A DNA stretch of 64,000 bases from Warburgia ugandensis (GCA_035236585.1 CP141132.1:63027880-63091879); one strand, 5' to 3'; positions 25,801-36,800 are shown, counted from the first letter of the stretch. Notes: generated by a model from the sequence alone, not told the origin. Numbers and translations are program-made.

Positions 25801-28408
25801 TCTTTTCTGGTAAAATTACAATTCTACTCCTCTTCATCTTTGTTGGCTCTTGTATTTAACTCCTTACATTTCTGATATATTTACAATTTTACCTTTTTAT
25901 AATTTCTAAAATGATAATTTGCTCCAAATCACAGTGGATTTTATGTACTTCAAACATATATAATACCAATTATAATTTATAAAATTATAATTTGCTACAA
26001 ATCATTGTGGGTTTTATAAGACCTTCAAACATATATTCCTGTGAAGAGAACCGCTACGAAGATGGGAACCCATTTGCTCAAAAAAAGGGGAATCCCAACC
26101 CTTCATGTGTAGACGCCGTATTAATCAGAGTTGTTCATCCAAAGGGAGTATCTTTTACTTTACAAGATTACAAAAGTACCATTTTCAATATTTTAGCCAA
26201 ATATTCTCCTGTGTTGTAAATGGGGCAGATCTTAACTGATACTTTGTTTCTCTTTAATTTGATCTATTCACATTTCAAGTTGTTTCCTCCCAGTTGATCG
26301 ATTCAAATCGTATAGTCACAGAGGAATTCCTTGAAATTCGCCAAAATTTGCAATCCTTTAAGGGTTTTTATTTGCAAAAATTATTGAGATAAAGATATAA
26401 AGGTGGGACGATCAAGGATTTAACTGTAGGAGGATTATCAGTTTTAGGGGTTTTTGGGTTTTGAGCGATGACAATAATGGTTCAGTTTTCTGGACAAAAG
26501 TGAGCTCCAAAAGAAATTGAGGAAGATGTGATGCTATGGATGATTAGGAAGGTGAAGAGTGGAGAAAAGGGCAGCACGTGTAGCTGGTCCCATCTCATGT
26601 CACGATAGAGAGATTTGCATATGATTCGTGTTGTACAGCTGCCAGAAAGGATAAGAAAACCAATGGCAAGTTTTGAAAATTTAAACCAATCATGGGGTTG
26701 TTTCCGTCCACGTCTTCTTTACTGAAACTTAGTGTTTCTTTTCCAATAATGGTGGTTATCATTTCCTTACCATCTATTTGAGGGCCACAAATCAGAGTTT
26801 GAATTGCTTGATGGGTTCTCGTATTCTGACGCACAGTCATTTATACCTTTGCCTATGGAAAAGATGGTATAAGAGTGGGCTGCCTACAAGACAGAATATA
26901 TGGAATGCAATTTTAGCAAGGAGAGTAATGGAATTAGCATAAATAAAGATTAATAACAAGAAGTTCATCAAAAAGACTATTTTCGATACTTGGGATCGAT
27001 AATTCATAAGAGCAGAGAGTTTGCGAGGGAAATTCTATAGTGGCTTGGTTGCAAGTGAGTTGCAACAAATGGAGATGTGTTTTTGGAGTTTTGTGTGATT
27101 AGTGGGTGCCACTCAAAATAAAAAAGAAAATTTCATAGTTAAGCTATAAGGCTGGTTATGCTCTATAGATCATTGTGTTGGGTAGTTAAGGAACAACATA
27201 TATGTAAGACGAGTGTAGTCGAAATGAGGATGTTGAGATAGATGAGTGGTAAAATAAGAAAGGATTGGATTAGAAATGAAAATATTAAAGGAAACTTAGG
27301 AGTAACACCAATCGTTAACAAGATGAAGGAGGGTAGGCTTGGATGGTTTGGACATGTCCAATGAAGACTGAAAACGGCATCAGTTAGGAGTGAGTCGATC
27401 TAAGTTGAAGGCTCTAAAAGAGCTAGGGAAGGCCCAAAAGGACATGTATATAAGTAGTGAGAAAAGATATAAAGACTTAGACTAAATGAGGCCATGGCCC
27501 TTGATAGAGGAGAAAGGAAGGACAAGATTCATGTAGCTGAGACTTCATTGGGATAAGGCTTTAATGATGATGTTTATTTATCATCACACTCCACAAGTTT
27601 AACGATCTAGATTATTGTAAATAGTGGCTCCCACTTGTGTTTTGACTCATTAATATTTTGCTAGTGAAAATATGTGCATTTCAGCATGTAAGGATTCAAA
27701 CCGTGTAATTGGTGGAGTTTGTTATAGATAAGTTACATTTAAAACTTAACCATTAGATGTTTTTACTCCAATTGTCTATTGCTTGATTAGACAACATAAT
27801 CCTTTTATTTTCCAACTGTTCCTTTAATGTTCAGATATGTCTGAGTTTTGGTAAATGGCTCATCCCATGACCTACTAGATTACATGACTTGGATGAATGT
27901 AAGTAGCATATTATCTCGGTTGCGAGAAAAAAAAAACTTTAATTTGTTTTCTCTTTGTTGGTCGAACCTAATGTACAATTAGTAATAATTTTTTCAGGAT
28001 CATGAAAGCTAAATGCTGGAAACAAAGCATGCTATTACTATAATACCATTTAACTCTTTCGTTGTGAAAACTCAATAGCTATAACAATGAAAACCATTCA
28101 TCATCATCGTCAAAGCCTTATACCAATTAGGGTCGGCTATAACAATGAATACCATTACTTTAAAAAAAAATAAAAATGATAACCACAGAAAAAAGAAAGA
28201 AATTCGAATGATTCACGTGAGAAGCACTTGCATTCAACTAGTAAGTAAGAAATGGTAATTGGCATCTAGGTTCCCTTATTTTAAGACAGTTTCACCCCAT
28301 ATACCATTTCTTCTACAGTTCAGTTTGAGTTTAAATGGCCATGTAAAACATTCTAAATTTATGAGTAGTAAAGAAACAATATGTTTGTAGATATCAGCTC
28401 TTACAGGC

Positions 28409-28472
<64 letters not shown>

Positions 28473-28642
28473 TGTCACATCAGCTGTTATAGTTGAATGC
28501 AAATTTTCGTTAATTCTATTGGTGTACTTCTATTCATGACTGGTTGCAGGTAGATGATGAAGCAATGGACTTGAACAAGGAACTTATGTCAAAACTACTT
28601 GAACTTGATGATGTCGATGCTGTTTATTGGGACCAAAAATGA
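13827..28642 (+). CDS. YebC/TACO1-family translation factor, four 3' exons
   Basis: The exons join as 13827-13983, 14096-14373, 23320-23440 and 28550-28642 (stop TGA), giving 215 residues plus a split first codon. The product matches the YebC/TACO1 family, including Arabidopsis At2g25830: KKGGPNPVSN and IKRASEKDQEAY in the first exon; VYGFGGVGMIVEVLTD, DCGGKMADPGSILFKF and AGAEDVIEP in the second; YYKIVSS, FEPDNGFELLPL in the third; LLELDDVDAVYWDQK at the end. YebC proteins help ribosomes through hard stretches, and TACO1 activates mitochondrial translation. Plant members are thought to act in organelles. Introns are GT-AG and phases agree across all joins; they measure 112, 8946 and 5109 bp. 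The first exon, with the usual GRK-rich N-terminal helix and targeting peptide, was not found in the 13.8 kb upstream and probably lies outside the window. No frame break is seen in these exons. Confidence 0.9.
14374..16579 (+). other. Intron sequence of the YebC-family gene, no feature seen
   Basis: The stretch starts at the GTAAAT donor of the second visible exon. It is A/T-rich, non-coding in both strands by eye, and shows no repeat family I recognise. It may contain old element remains beyond recognition. Confidence 0.5.
16580..16806 (+). mobile_element. copia LTR fragment
   Basis: The segment around 16590-16670 (ATTCACAAGATAAGGGGGCACAAGG) matches the start of the 3' LTR at 21175-21300, where ATTCACAAAATGAAGTGGCACAAGG is found. 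It is probably a diverged LTR fragment of the same copia family. The RTE derivative at 16823 lies directly to its right. Confidence 0.55.
16823..17158 (+). mobile_element. Short RTE derivative: 5' hairpin unit fused to 3' end
   Basis: The first part (16823-about 16955) is one 5' hairpin unit like those at 9788-10074. The second part (about 16963-17158) matches the last 196 bp of the RTE LINE at 13051-13246, including CCTAATTGGGATAA and the (GAT)n tail. Everything between, about 2.9 kb including endonuclease and RT, is absent. The 336-bp product keeps both ends, so it could have moved with help from an intact LINE. Alternatively it is a single deletion of one full copy. No target duplication was found. 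Confidence 0.75.
17230..17523 (-). mobile_element. copia 3' fragment (RNase H end and LTR start)
   Basis: Read on the - strand, peptides at 17305-17520 match the copia RNase H end: an F-F-H-R-N-T-K-H box, H-Y-Q-F-V, then a Q-Q-L-A-E-I-F box. A purine-rich stretch (TTTGAGGGAAAG complement near 17295) and a presumed LTR start follow. It is a broken fragment facing the opposite way from the copia element at 18.4-21.4 kb. The Au SINE at 17525 abuts its upstream side. Confidence 0.65.
17525..17696 (+). mobile_element. Au SINE, + strand
   Basis: This copy reads in the family's sense direction: GGGGAGCCTTGGTGCAATGG (A box region), GGTCATGGGTTCGAGGCG (B box), CCTCTTGCAGAAATGCAAGG, then a decayed 3' end near 17696. 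It is nearly full length. A clean target duplication was not found. It is one of only two + strand Au copies here. Confidence 0.9.
17697..18434 (+). other. Intron sequence, nothing recognised
   Basis: A/T-rich sequence with no recognisable coding, repeat or RNA signal lies between the Au SINE and the copia element. Confidence 0.4.
18435..21440 (+). mobile_element. Ty1/copia element remains, broken
   Basis: In copia order it shows: a gag-pre-integrase segment (about 18470-18600, WHTLLGHP-like), integrase (about 18640-19270, split by an Au SINE), the variable linker (about 19296-19600), reverse transcriptase (about 19800-20420), RNase H (about 20540-21120), a purine-rich tract at 21166-21175 and the start of a 3' LTR from about 21175. 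The 5' part, with gag and protease, is not recognised. It has many breaks and is an old copy. It lies inside the third intron of the YebC-family gene, in the gene's sense direction. Confidence 0.8.
18767..18952 (-). mobile_element. Au SINE inside copia integrase
   Basis: This full-length Au SINE ends with GGCTCCCCTT (complement of its 5' start). A perfect 13-bp duplication, ACCTAGTATGTCT, flanks it at 18754-18766 and 18953-18965. Integrase similarity of the copia element continues on both sides, so the SINE landed later. Its B box is decayed (TCTAACTGTGACC). Confidence 0.93.
21640..22990 (-). pseudogene. Possible decayed coding sequence, unidentified
   Basis: On the - strand several adjoining open stretches (22662-22889, 22323-22538 and a stretch from about 22320 down to 22100) give peptides of normal composition, interrupted by stops and frame changes. 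Examples are GCAARTSRGRSKHQLSN and LRDLHNLYQTEFQRLL. I do not recognise a family. It could be a decayed host-gene copy inserted into this intron, or part of an unrecognised element. The coding reading is tentative. Confidence 0.25.
23317..23322 (+). promoter_or_regulatory. NAGNAG tandem splice acceptor
   Basis: The acceptor of the third visible exon of the YebC-family gene reads CTTTAGCAGCTAT. Splicing after TAG or after CAG keeps the frame and differs by one serine codon (E-S-S-Y-Y versus E-S-Y-Y). Family members support the shorter form, but both are possible. Confidence 0.5.
23864..24774 (-). mobile_element. RTE LINE, 5'-truncated
   Basis: Read on the - strand this is the 3' 0.9 kb of the RTE LINE: RT end (MAVRPIMHYGSEHW, EMRMLRWMSGKTR) and the CCTAAT...GGGATAAGG end with a (GAT)n tail. 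A perfect 10-bp target duplication, ATATCTTACA, flanks it at 23854-23863 and 24775-24784. The frame has stops and shifts. It sits in the last intron of the YebC-family gene. Confidence 0.9.
25452..25544 (-). mobile_element. Au SINE, 5'-truncated
   Basis: The first 75 bases (AAAGGGCAGCCCCGGTGC... to GACCACAAGGGTCAATTGTA) match the Au SINE 3' half. A 12-bp duplication, TTTTATAATCTA, flanks it at 25440-25451 and 25545-25556. Confidence 0.88.
25905..26037 (+). repeat. Imperfect tandem duplication, ~74-bp period
   Basis: Two similar blocks follow each other; the core AAATGATAATTTGCTCCAAA recurs as AAATTATAATTTGCTACAAA, and both end CTTCAAACATATA. It is non-coding intron sequence. Confidence 0.6.
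26040..26885 (+). other. Intron sequence, nothing recognised
   Basis: An open frame continues to 26219 with no family resemblance. The rest is A/T-rich non-coding sequence. Confidence 0.35.
26888..27573 (+). mobile_element. RTE LINE 3' fragment
   Basis: It starts at ACAGAATATATGGAATGC, which matches the main RTE copy near 12557, and runs to the GGGATAAGGCTTTAATGATGATG end. The reading frame is badly decayed. No target duplication was found. It looks more diverged than the 23.9-kb copy. Confidence 0.85.
28099..28135 (-). mobile_element. 37-bp RTE stub with 21-bp target duplication
   Basis: The insert is only the last 37 bp of the RTE LINE: read on the - strand it is CGACCCTAATTGG...AAGG, a spacer and GATGATGATG. 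The flanks 28078-28098 and 28136-28156 are a 21-bp direct repeat with one mismatch (GCTATAACAATGAA core). It is a complete insertion by target-primed reverse transcription that stopped almost at once. Confidence 0.85.
28409..28473 (+). repeat. (ATT)n microsatellite
   Basis: About 21 uninterrupted ATT units lie about 75 bp upstream of the last exon of the YebC-family gene. Confidence 0.97.
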
Positions 28643-28713
28643 TCAGGGGAACCGCTGATCATCACTCTATGTGACTGACTTCTAATGCTGTGAAGGTTTT
28701 CACTTCTCTTCGT

Positions 28714-28890
28714 GACTGGTTGCAGGTAGATGAAGCAATGGACTTGAACAAGAAACTTATGTCAGAACTACTCGAACTTGATAGTGTTGATGCCGTCTAT
28801 TAGAACAAAAAATGATCAAGAGATGCGCTCATCGTCATTCTGTTCAACTAGCTTCTAATGCCGTGAAAGTTTTCATCAAACATTCTACGG
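28714..28890 (+). pseudogene. Tandem duplicate of the last YebC-gene exon
   Basis: A 176-bp unit containing the end of the intron, its TGGTTGCAG acceptor, the last exon and part of the 3' UTR is repeated directly after itself. The second exon copy runs 28726-28803. It lacks one GAT codon and ends early: the codon for the tryptophan is TAG, so it would give VDEAMDLNKKLMSELLELDS then VDAVY and stop. Its acceptor is intact, so it could serve as an alternative last exon lacking the final four residues. In transcripts using the first copy it is simply 3' UTR. Confidence 0.85.
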
Positions 28891-29137
28891 ATTCTCCCAA
28901 GACCAGTAAGAGGGGTTTACAGTGGTTGAGATTAGGATATAACTTACAGCAGAGTTTTGTAGCTGTGAGGTATAAGTACAGATGTGGCTGTGAAACGTCG
29001 GTTCCTTTTATTCCTCATTTTTTTTTTAATCCAATGTTTGTTCCTCCATTCCTTTCATTTTAAGTTGTAACAATTTCTGAATGCCCATTTATGGTAATTA
29101 TAATAGAAGGCCTTACGAGATTTGTCATCGTTATAAT

Positions 29138-29242
29138 TATCATCACGACCTTATCCTGATTGGGGATTTTTGTTCCTTCGTTTTCCTATATTAAGTATCA
29201 CGGCATCATTTAGCCTCGAAGTTTTTGATTCTTATGTATGCT
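29138..29242 (-). mobile_element. RTE LINE 3' end, 105 bp
   Basis: Read on the - strand it ends CCAATCAGGATAAGGTCGTGATGATA. A 12-bp duplication with one mismatch, CATYGTTATAAT, flanks it at 29126-29137 and 29243-29254. It lies just downstream of the YebC-family gene. Confidence 0.85.
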
Positions 29243-29254
29243 CATTGTTATAAT

Positions 29255-30949
29255 CATCACACACAATCATGATTAGTTTTTAGTTTTGCTGCCATTCAAG
29301 ATCCTCAAATTTAACTGTCCATGTGGAATCTGATATGACTAAAAACATGTTTATAGTGTTTATTTAACAAAATTTTGGCAAATGCAGCTTTAGCAGGGTC
29401 AGTCCATGAGTACAGAAGAATCAAATCAAAATCTAGGTATACTTCTTCAAGTGGAACCAATGGTGTAGTTCAATTAGAAGCCAAAAGAACCCGGTCATAT
29501 TTGGTCTGGTTTTAATTAGATGCTATAAGCACCAAAGCTTCGTAAGTGCCGTGATGCATGGAGCCTCACCTGGGTGGCCAGAGCTTAGTTGTCCACCCTT
29601 GTGTCCATTTACCATTCGTGGAATGCTAAATAAAAGTTATTTTATGAAAGCGTTCCTTGAAGCCTACCTTAATATAATCTGACTCATTCATGTCACTGGT
29701 CTTACCTTGGCTGTCTACTAGTTTAAAAATAATATGAATTGGATGATCCTAGCACATGTATTTGCGCCATTGTTTCTAACCCTTCCATTACAAGTACAAT
29801 TCTTTAACTGCTGCTATCTTCCAAGTCACTTGCTTTTTGGGCCATTAGACATCTAAAGCTGCAGCAATGGCATGAATGACTTGGATTATGCAAAAGGAGC
29901 TCTAGGAGTGCTCTCATAAGAAGCATCCATTAGCATTCTTCTTTAGAAAAAGGGTACTTGCAGCTGCAGGCGCTCTCAAGCATTGTAGAAAGTAGATACT
30001 GCCATTGTAGATCTAAGCTGCTCTTCATGTTTGAAATGGTTTAGATAGGCTAGAAATCAATTTCATAACAATTGAATGCTTTTAGCCTATATTTCCTAGT
30101 GTTAGAAATCAAGCCCATTTATTTTCATTTTATTTTTCAAAGATCCAAAATAAGTGGTTAGGATTGTCCAAAAATGAAATTTCCTGTTGATTACTTAATT
30201 TCTTCATATTGTACATGATAAATAGCTCAATCTTCAAAAAAATGCTCTAGGGGCAGCATCTACTCCTTAGGATGTTGTAGAGTGTCTGCCCCTGTAAGAC
30301 TAAGAAAGAATTAGCAAATTGGAAGCAAAATGAAATGTAGATCAGACTATAATGTCACTGTAATTTTATATCAGAGTCTTGGTAAGCACACACATTCAAG
30401 AAGGGAGAAAGGTGCACACACTTATTTTTCTATGTAAGATAAATTTTTTATTTCATTCTAAGCTGTTCATAATATTAGAACTGGCATCGATAAGTTGTAA
30501 TTCAAATTTCATGCCTATTGAATAGTTGTTATCATAATTTTTTAAGGTAAAATTTATGATCTATCTATATTTACTAATTTTTTCAAAGCAAGTGGTTATA
30601 ATTATCTAGACACATTGATTTCTCATGACTTACCTCCTTTTGGCAATCTAAATATGTGAATGGGTTAGATCTATCATAAGAGTTCTACCTTACATAGAAT
30701 GATAGTTGTATACACCTTCATCTCCTCTTGAGCATGTACACTTACAGGGACTCCTTATATTAAATTTTAGTTTAGTTGAGGGTGTAGAGGTCTTTCAACT
30801 AATAATTTGTTAGACCAAGATATCCTCATTGCATTCTTATAAGGAGGCAACATCTCATACCTCTACATTTCCAAGCAGAAACAAGCGTGTATCCGCGTGA
30901 ATTTTTTGCCACTATTTATTCATCAATTATTGTTTAAATCATGATATGT
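29255..30949. other. Intergenic, nothing recognised
   Basis: No exon, element end or repeat family could be recognised in these 1.7 kb. Confidence 0.4.
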
Positions 30950-30954
30950 ATCTT

Positions 30955-33857
30955 TGTGACACTAAGATAATTGGGATCCCTAGAAAATGTGAAACTCATA
31001 TGTAATAAATCACAATAATCATGCCAAATGAAAACCCAGGGGTCATTCAACCCATGCCAGTGAATAAATCCTAGGCATGGGAGTTGGTCAGATGTGTGTG
31101 GGTGGCCTACCCATCATTACCACAAATTGCATGAATTGCCCAATATCAGGGCAGTGCCTATAATATGTAAACTCAATGGGCAGGTGGCCAACCTTAATAC
31201 CCTCCTAGCATAACATCCACCAGGTAGAAACACAAAATCAAGTACCAAAAACACATAAATAATCAATTTCGAGAAGGTTAAATCAATAAGGTGTTCTAAT
31301 ACATCAATAATTGTGCATCGTAAATAGGGCATAAATCATGAGAAGCAAAAGGATAATGTAGATGACAAAAACACATGCTGAAGATAGTCTCTTGAAAATG
31401 TAAGGGTGACATAAAAGTCCATGCCTCAAACTATTAGCATAAATGGAACTCTCAAGTAAACACATCATGATCCATGAAATCAAGGAAATACTAAATATAA
31501 TCACCTACCTCAAATGCATAGAGTACTCCAAATCAGGCGCATAACCACTTCAACTTTTGCGCTCTGATGTACCTATCAGGTCATAGTACCACGCTATGTC
31601 TCTACTATAAATGTGCCCCATTGTCCATTTTAATCTTCATCTATATTACTTGGGGTTCATCATATCCCAAGTGTGAATCAATCAGTGTGATAATTCCTCT
31701 GATCTAGTAGTTAATCCTAGATTAAAGGCCTAAATCATTTAATTTACCCTCAACTAAGTCAATCCATGTCTTAATGTTAGTTTTTCTTTCATCTAAATGA
31801 TTATTTGCCAGCTCCAGTCATCAATCTACGTAGTGATTGGCCAATTCGATATTTCTTGATCACTAGGGGACTAAATTCTCTCATCTTATTAAGTTTGGGG
31901 GTGATCCAACTGTTGGATCATTCTTTATAGCGTAAATCTATGATTAGATCACTAATTCCAATTATTTATCACAATCAGTTCAATTTCCATGTTTATCTAA
32001 CAATTCAAGTGTATATCCATGATTGTATGTTGATCTAACGTTCCAATCGTTCTTTGATAAGTCAATTCTAAGGTTCATGGTCAGATCAACGGTCAAGATC
32101 AATTTTCTTGATAGATGCATGCAATTAATCCATCAATTCCACTAATTCATCTCTTGTGGTGTATTTGTTCAATAAGGCCTGATCATCCTTTGATCTGGCC
32201 GATTTAAGTTATTAAGTGAGATTTAGTGATTTGGTCTAATTAAATGTGGTTAAATCAAGGTTTTGATAATAAATTAAGTCTGCTTCACCGAGACGAATCC
32301 AACGGACGTCTTGGATCACAATTTGGACATCTATAGTCTTCAGAATTGTAAAATTTTCATTTCAGTTCAAAATTTCAACGGTTTAGATCAAATCCAAGCC
32401 AAGAACGTGAAAAAATGACATTCCTAAGATGCGTGGCATCTAGAATGCTCATTTGGGATGTGCGTGCGCTTGTTTTGTTTGCCAAGATGCATGCAGGTCG
32501 TCCTTGTCACCATGATGCGTGGTGTCATGCTCCTGTAGTAACTGATGTGTGCGACGCCGAACAGGTGCAGTAGTGTGTGCGGGTATGCTGCACACGCACA
32601 TTGTGTTCTGTGAGGTGGGCGGATGCATCCTGGGCATGCCGTCCATCGGGGATGATCTGCTTGGCTTGTCTGTTTGATCTCTGCTTGATTTAAGGCCTAG
32701 ATGACCCCATTTTTTCTCTATTTTCACTAGTCCTAGGGTTTTGAGGGTTTAGAAACACGATGAGTAGATCAGATCACTCATCCGAGCCCTCCATGTATGT
32801 GAAATCCACTGGATTAGTCAAGTCTTGAACACCGATGGGTTGCTGGAAAACTCTGCCGTTGTCGGAGAAGATGACAGGATTCCGGTCGTCTTCAGAGACC
32901 CATACAGAGTGAAATCTTTACCAAATTACATGGTTTTGTTCGAAATTTCTTAAATTTGAGTTTTAAGAAGCTTCATTCATAGATTTCACCTAGATCTTGA
33001 GTTTTTGGCTGGATTAATTCAAGTTTTGTAAAATTACCTGTTTGCTATTTTTCTCATTTTCGACCTCATGTCTTAATGGATTTTCATGATTTAGAAGGGT
33101 TTTAATTGTGGCTGCCTAGGGAACAAGATAGGTTTAGATCATCAACTTGACAATATTTCATTGATTGTTTCCTTCACAGTTGGTTCCATCGTTTTGTCAC
33201 TAAAAAATGGCAACAATGGCGACCTTTGTCGGAGCTTGGAGAGAAAAGAGAGAAAGGAAATGGGGGTGTGGTGTTTGTTTATACAGGTGATGGATGGCCT
33301 ACTTGTATTGGATTTGCTTGAAACCAGTTGTCCATTATCGTCAAAGGGAGATGTTACTGTTGAAACCCGCTTGTTGGTCGTTGTACCGGTGAATGCACGT
33401 TGAACGAAGCTGAGGGGAGCGAAAACAAGGTGGAATTAATGAGGGGGACTGGGGCGCATTTAAAGCCCCCCATTAATGTTATTTTTAAATTTATTTCTAA
33501 TTAGAATTTTTTATTATTTTATCTTATTTCATTTTAGCATTTAATGCTAAATGATTACTGGCAATAAATGCCGGTAATCACCACTTCACTTACTCATGAT
33601 GGCTTGTCAAATCATGAGATTATGTGCCATTTTAGTAGGCCCCGCATGTGGAAAATTACTATTCTTCCTCTTTCATTTAATTTATTAAAATGCCTTAATT
33701 AAAATAATTAGAATAATTTTTTTTGGACTCCGATTTTAGCATTTTGTGTCTTTGGATTCCATTTCTTATGTACATTCTAATTATTGATGTTTCATCCAGT
33801 GAATCCATTTATAAAAATTTTGTCTTTGAAATTTTTGTATATATATACAACTATACA
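30955..33857 (-). repeat. 3' LTR of the Tekay-like element
   Basis: It starts TGTGAC on the + strand and matches 38437-42196 along most of its length, for example TTGGGATCCCTAGAAAATG near 30970. It is about 2.9 kb against 3.8 kb for its partner. The right edge is approximate. Confidence 0.85.
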
Positions 33858-36800
33858 AATAGCTTCGGGTGGGTCTACCTTATCTTGTCTTTCGTCTTCT
33901 ATGTGGCCTTTTGCACTAAGTGGTATTGCTAGAGGACTTTGACCAATGGAATGGTCTTAGTCCTCAACTCCTAGACTTTATTATCCAGGTTTGGTAGCAG
34001 CCTCTCCTCAAAAGTCAAATCAGACTCAGGAACGTGAGAAGGGTCTGGTACGTACTTCCTCAGCATGGACACATAGAAGATGTCGTGAACATCTGCTAAC
34101 TAAGGTGGTAAGGCTAGTTGGTATGCAACAGCTCCAACTATTCGTAAGATCTCAAAAGGGCCAATGTATCTGGGATTGAGCTTTCCCTTGCTACCAAACC
34201 ACATCATTCCCTTTATAAGAGAAACTTTCAAGAACATATGCTTGCCAACAGCAAACTCTAAGTCCTTCCGCCTCCTGTCAGCATAACTCTTCTAGTGGCT
34301 GTGGACTATCAACAGTTATTTATGAATGAGTTGGATCTTCTTAACACATTGCTTCATCAGCTCGAATTTCATAATGCGTCTCTCTCCCACATTACTTCAA
34401 TATAAAGGGGACTAATAAGGTCTACCATAACGTGCCTCGTACGAAGCTATGTTGATGCTTGTGTGGAAGCTATTATTATAGGCAAACTCTACGAGTGGTA
34501 AATGATCATCCTAGCTACCTTTCCAATCCATGATACAAGCCCTCAACATATCCTCAATAGTCTGGATGGTCCTTTCAGCCTAACCATTTGTCTAAGGGTG
34601 GAACGTTGTGCTAAATCTTAGTCTCGACCCCAAGGCCTCTTGCACACTCTACCAATACTTTGATGTATATCGAGTGTCTCGGTCTGAAATGATTGTCAAG
34701 GGGATCCCATGTAGGCTCACAATCTCCTTGATATACAGCTTTGTCAAGTTGTCCACGGTCTGGTTCTGTCTAATGGGAAGGAAATGTGCAAATTTTGTCA
34801 ATCTATCAACAATAACCTATATCATACTATATCCACTCGTTGTTCTTGGAAGGCCCCTTAAAATCCATGTTGAGGTGGTCTCATTTCCACTCTTGAAGAT
34901 CTAATGCCTAAACCAACCTAGATGGTTGCTGATGTTCTGCCTTAACCTACTAACAAGCCAAACATTATGCTACACATTCCCCAATATCCTTCTTCATCCC
35001 GTTCCACCAAAAGTGTCGCCTTAAGTCCTAGTACATCTTCGTATATCTAGGATGAATTGTATTTTAGGATTGGTGAGCCTCCTGAAGTAATTCATGCCTC
35101 AACTCATCATCTACTAGAACTGCCAATCTACCCCTAAATTTGACACAACCATCCAGTCCTTTGGTAAAATCGACCTTGTCTACTATGTTATGAGTTTCTA
35201 TATTCATAACCTGTGCTTGCAATATCCTGTCAAGAAATTTAGACTGAGTCGATAGGTTGACAATCATTACTCACGACTTCCAACTCAAAGCATCTGTAAC
35301 AACATTAGCATTCCCAGGGTAGTACTGAATGGTGAAGTCGAAGTCCTTGAAATATTCTATCCACATGTGCTGCCTCATGCTCAAATCGCTCTAGGTAAAG
35401 AAGTACTTGAGGCTCTTCTGGCCAGTGCACACCTCAAACTTCTCACCGTATAAATAATGTCTATAGGACTTCAATGCAAATACCATTGTTGCTAACTCTA
35501 GTTATGGTTTGGGTAATTCACCTCATGTGTCTTTAGCTGCTTGGATGTGTAAGCGATCATCTTCCCATGCTGCATCAATACTGCTTCTAGGCCCTTACAT
35601 GAAGTATCACAATAAACCACATAACCACCAGAATTTGAGAGTAAGGTCAACACTGGTGTGGTAGTAAGCCTCCTCTTGAGCTCCTGAACGCTCTCCTTAT
35701 AGGCATCCGTCCAAACAAATTTGGTGTCCTTCTTGGTCAGGGTAGTCAAGGGCAGTGCAATCCTCGAAAACCCTTCAATGAACCAACGATAATACCTTAC
35801 CAAATTGAGAAAGCTACGTATCTCAATCACTGTGGTACACCTCTCCCAGTGTAACACTACCTCCACCTTGGCCGAGTCTATAGCCACTTCATCCTTTGAT
35901 ACCACATGGCCTAAAAATTGCACCTACTCCAACCAAAAGTCACATTTACTGAATTTCACATACAAGCGATGTTGATGAAGGGTGTTCAACACCATATAAA
36001 GGTGTTCCTTGTGTGCCTCATGGCTAGGTGAGTAGATTAGGATGTTGTTTACAAAGATGATAACGAACTTATCCAAGTAAGCTCGGAAGACCCAGTTCAT
36101 TAGGTCCATAAACACTGCCGGTGCATTGGTTAACCCGAAATGCATCACTAGGAACTTGTAATGGCCATAACGACTCCTAAATGTAGTTTTTGAATTGTCC
36201 TCCTCTCTGATTCTCAGTTGGTGGTAGCTTAATCTTAGGTTTATCTTTGAGAACACTTGTGCCAATTGGAGCTGATCGAACAAATCATTGATGCCTGACA
36301 ATGGATATTAGTTCTTCACGGTGACACTATTCAGTAATTGATTTTCAATTGATAACCTCAATGATCTGTCCTTTTCCTTTAAAAAGAGGATTGGTGTTCC
36401 CCAAGGGGACTCACTTGGCTTGATGAAGCCCTTATCAAGTAACTCCTGTAACTCCACCTTGAGCTCTCTCAACTCTGCTGGGGCCATCCTATATGGGGCC
36501 TTAGAAATAGGTGCTACACCTGGCACTAAGTTTATTGTAAAGTCTATCTCCCTATGTGATGGTAGCCCTGGTAGCTCCTTAGGAAAAATATTGGGGAAAT
36601 CTTGCACAATGTTGATGTCCTTTACGCGTAGCTGCTTGCCATCAACCACTGTCGTGCATGCTAAGAATACTCGGTAACCTCGTGCATAATACCATGCTAC
36701 TCTCATAGCTGAAATGATGCAAGGGTCGGTAATACTCTTCCTACCTTGGAATACAACCACTGGTTGACTAGGCACATTACATGTGACTTGCTTCTTATGG

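Noticed and set aside
28409-28473. Possible CRISPR-like or satellite array
   Set aside because: It is a simple trinucleotide microsatellite without spacers.
32449-32727. Open frame in the left LTR of the Tekay-like element
   Set aside because: The matching part of the other LTR does not keep the frame; it is G/C-rich LTR sequence.
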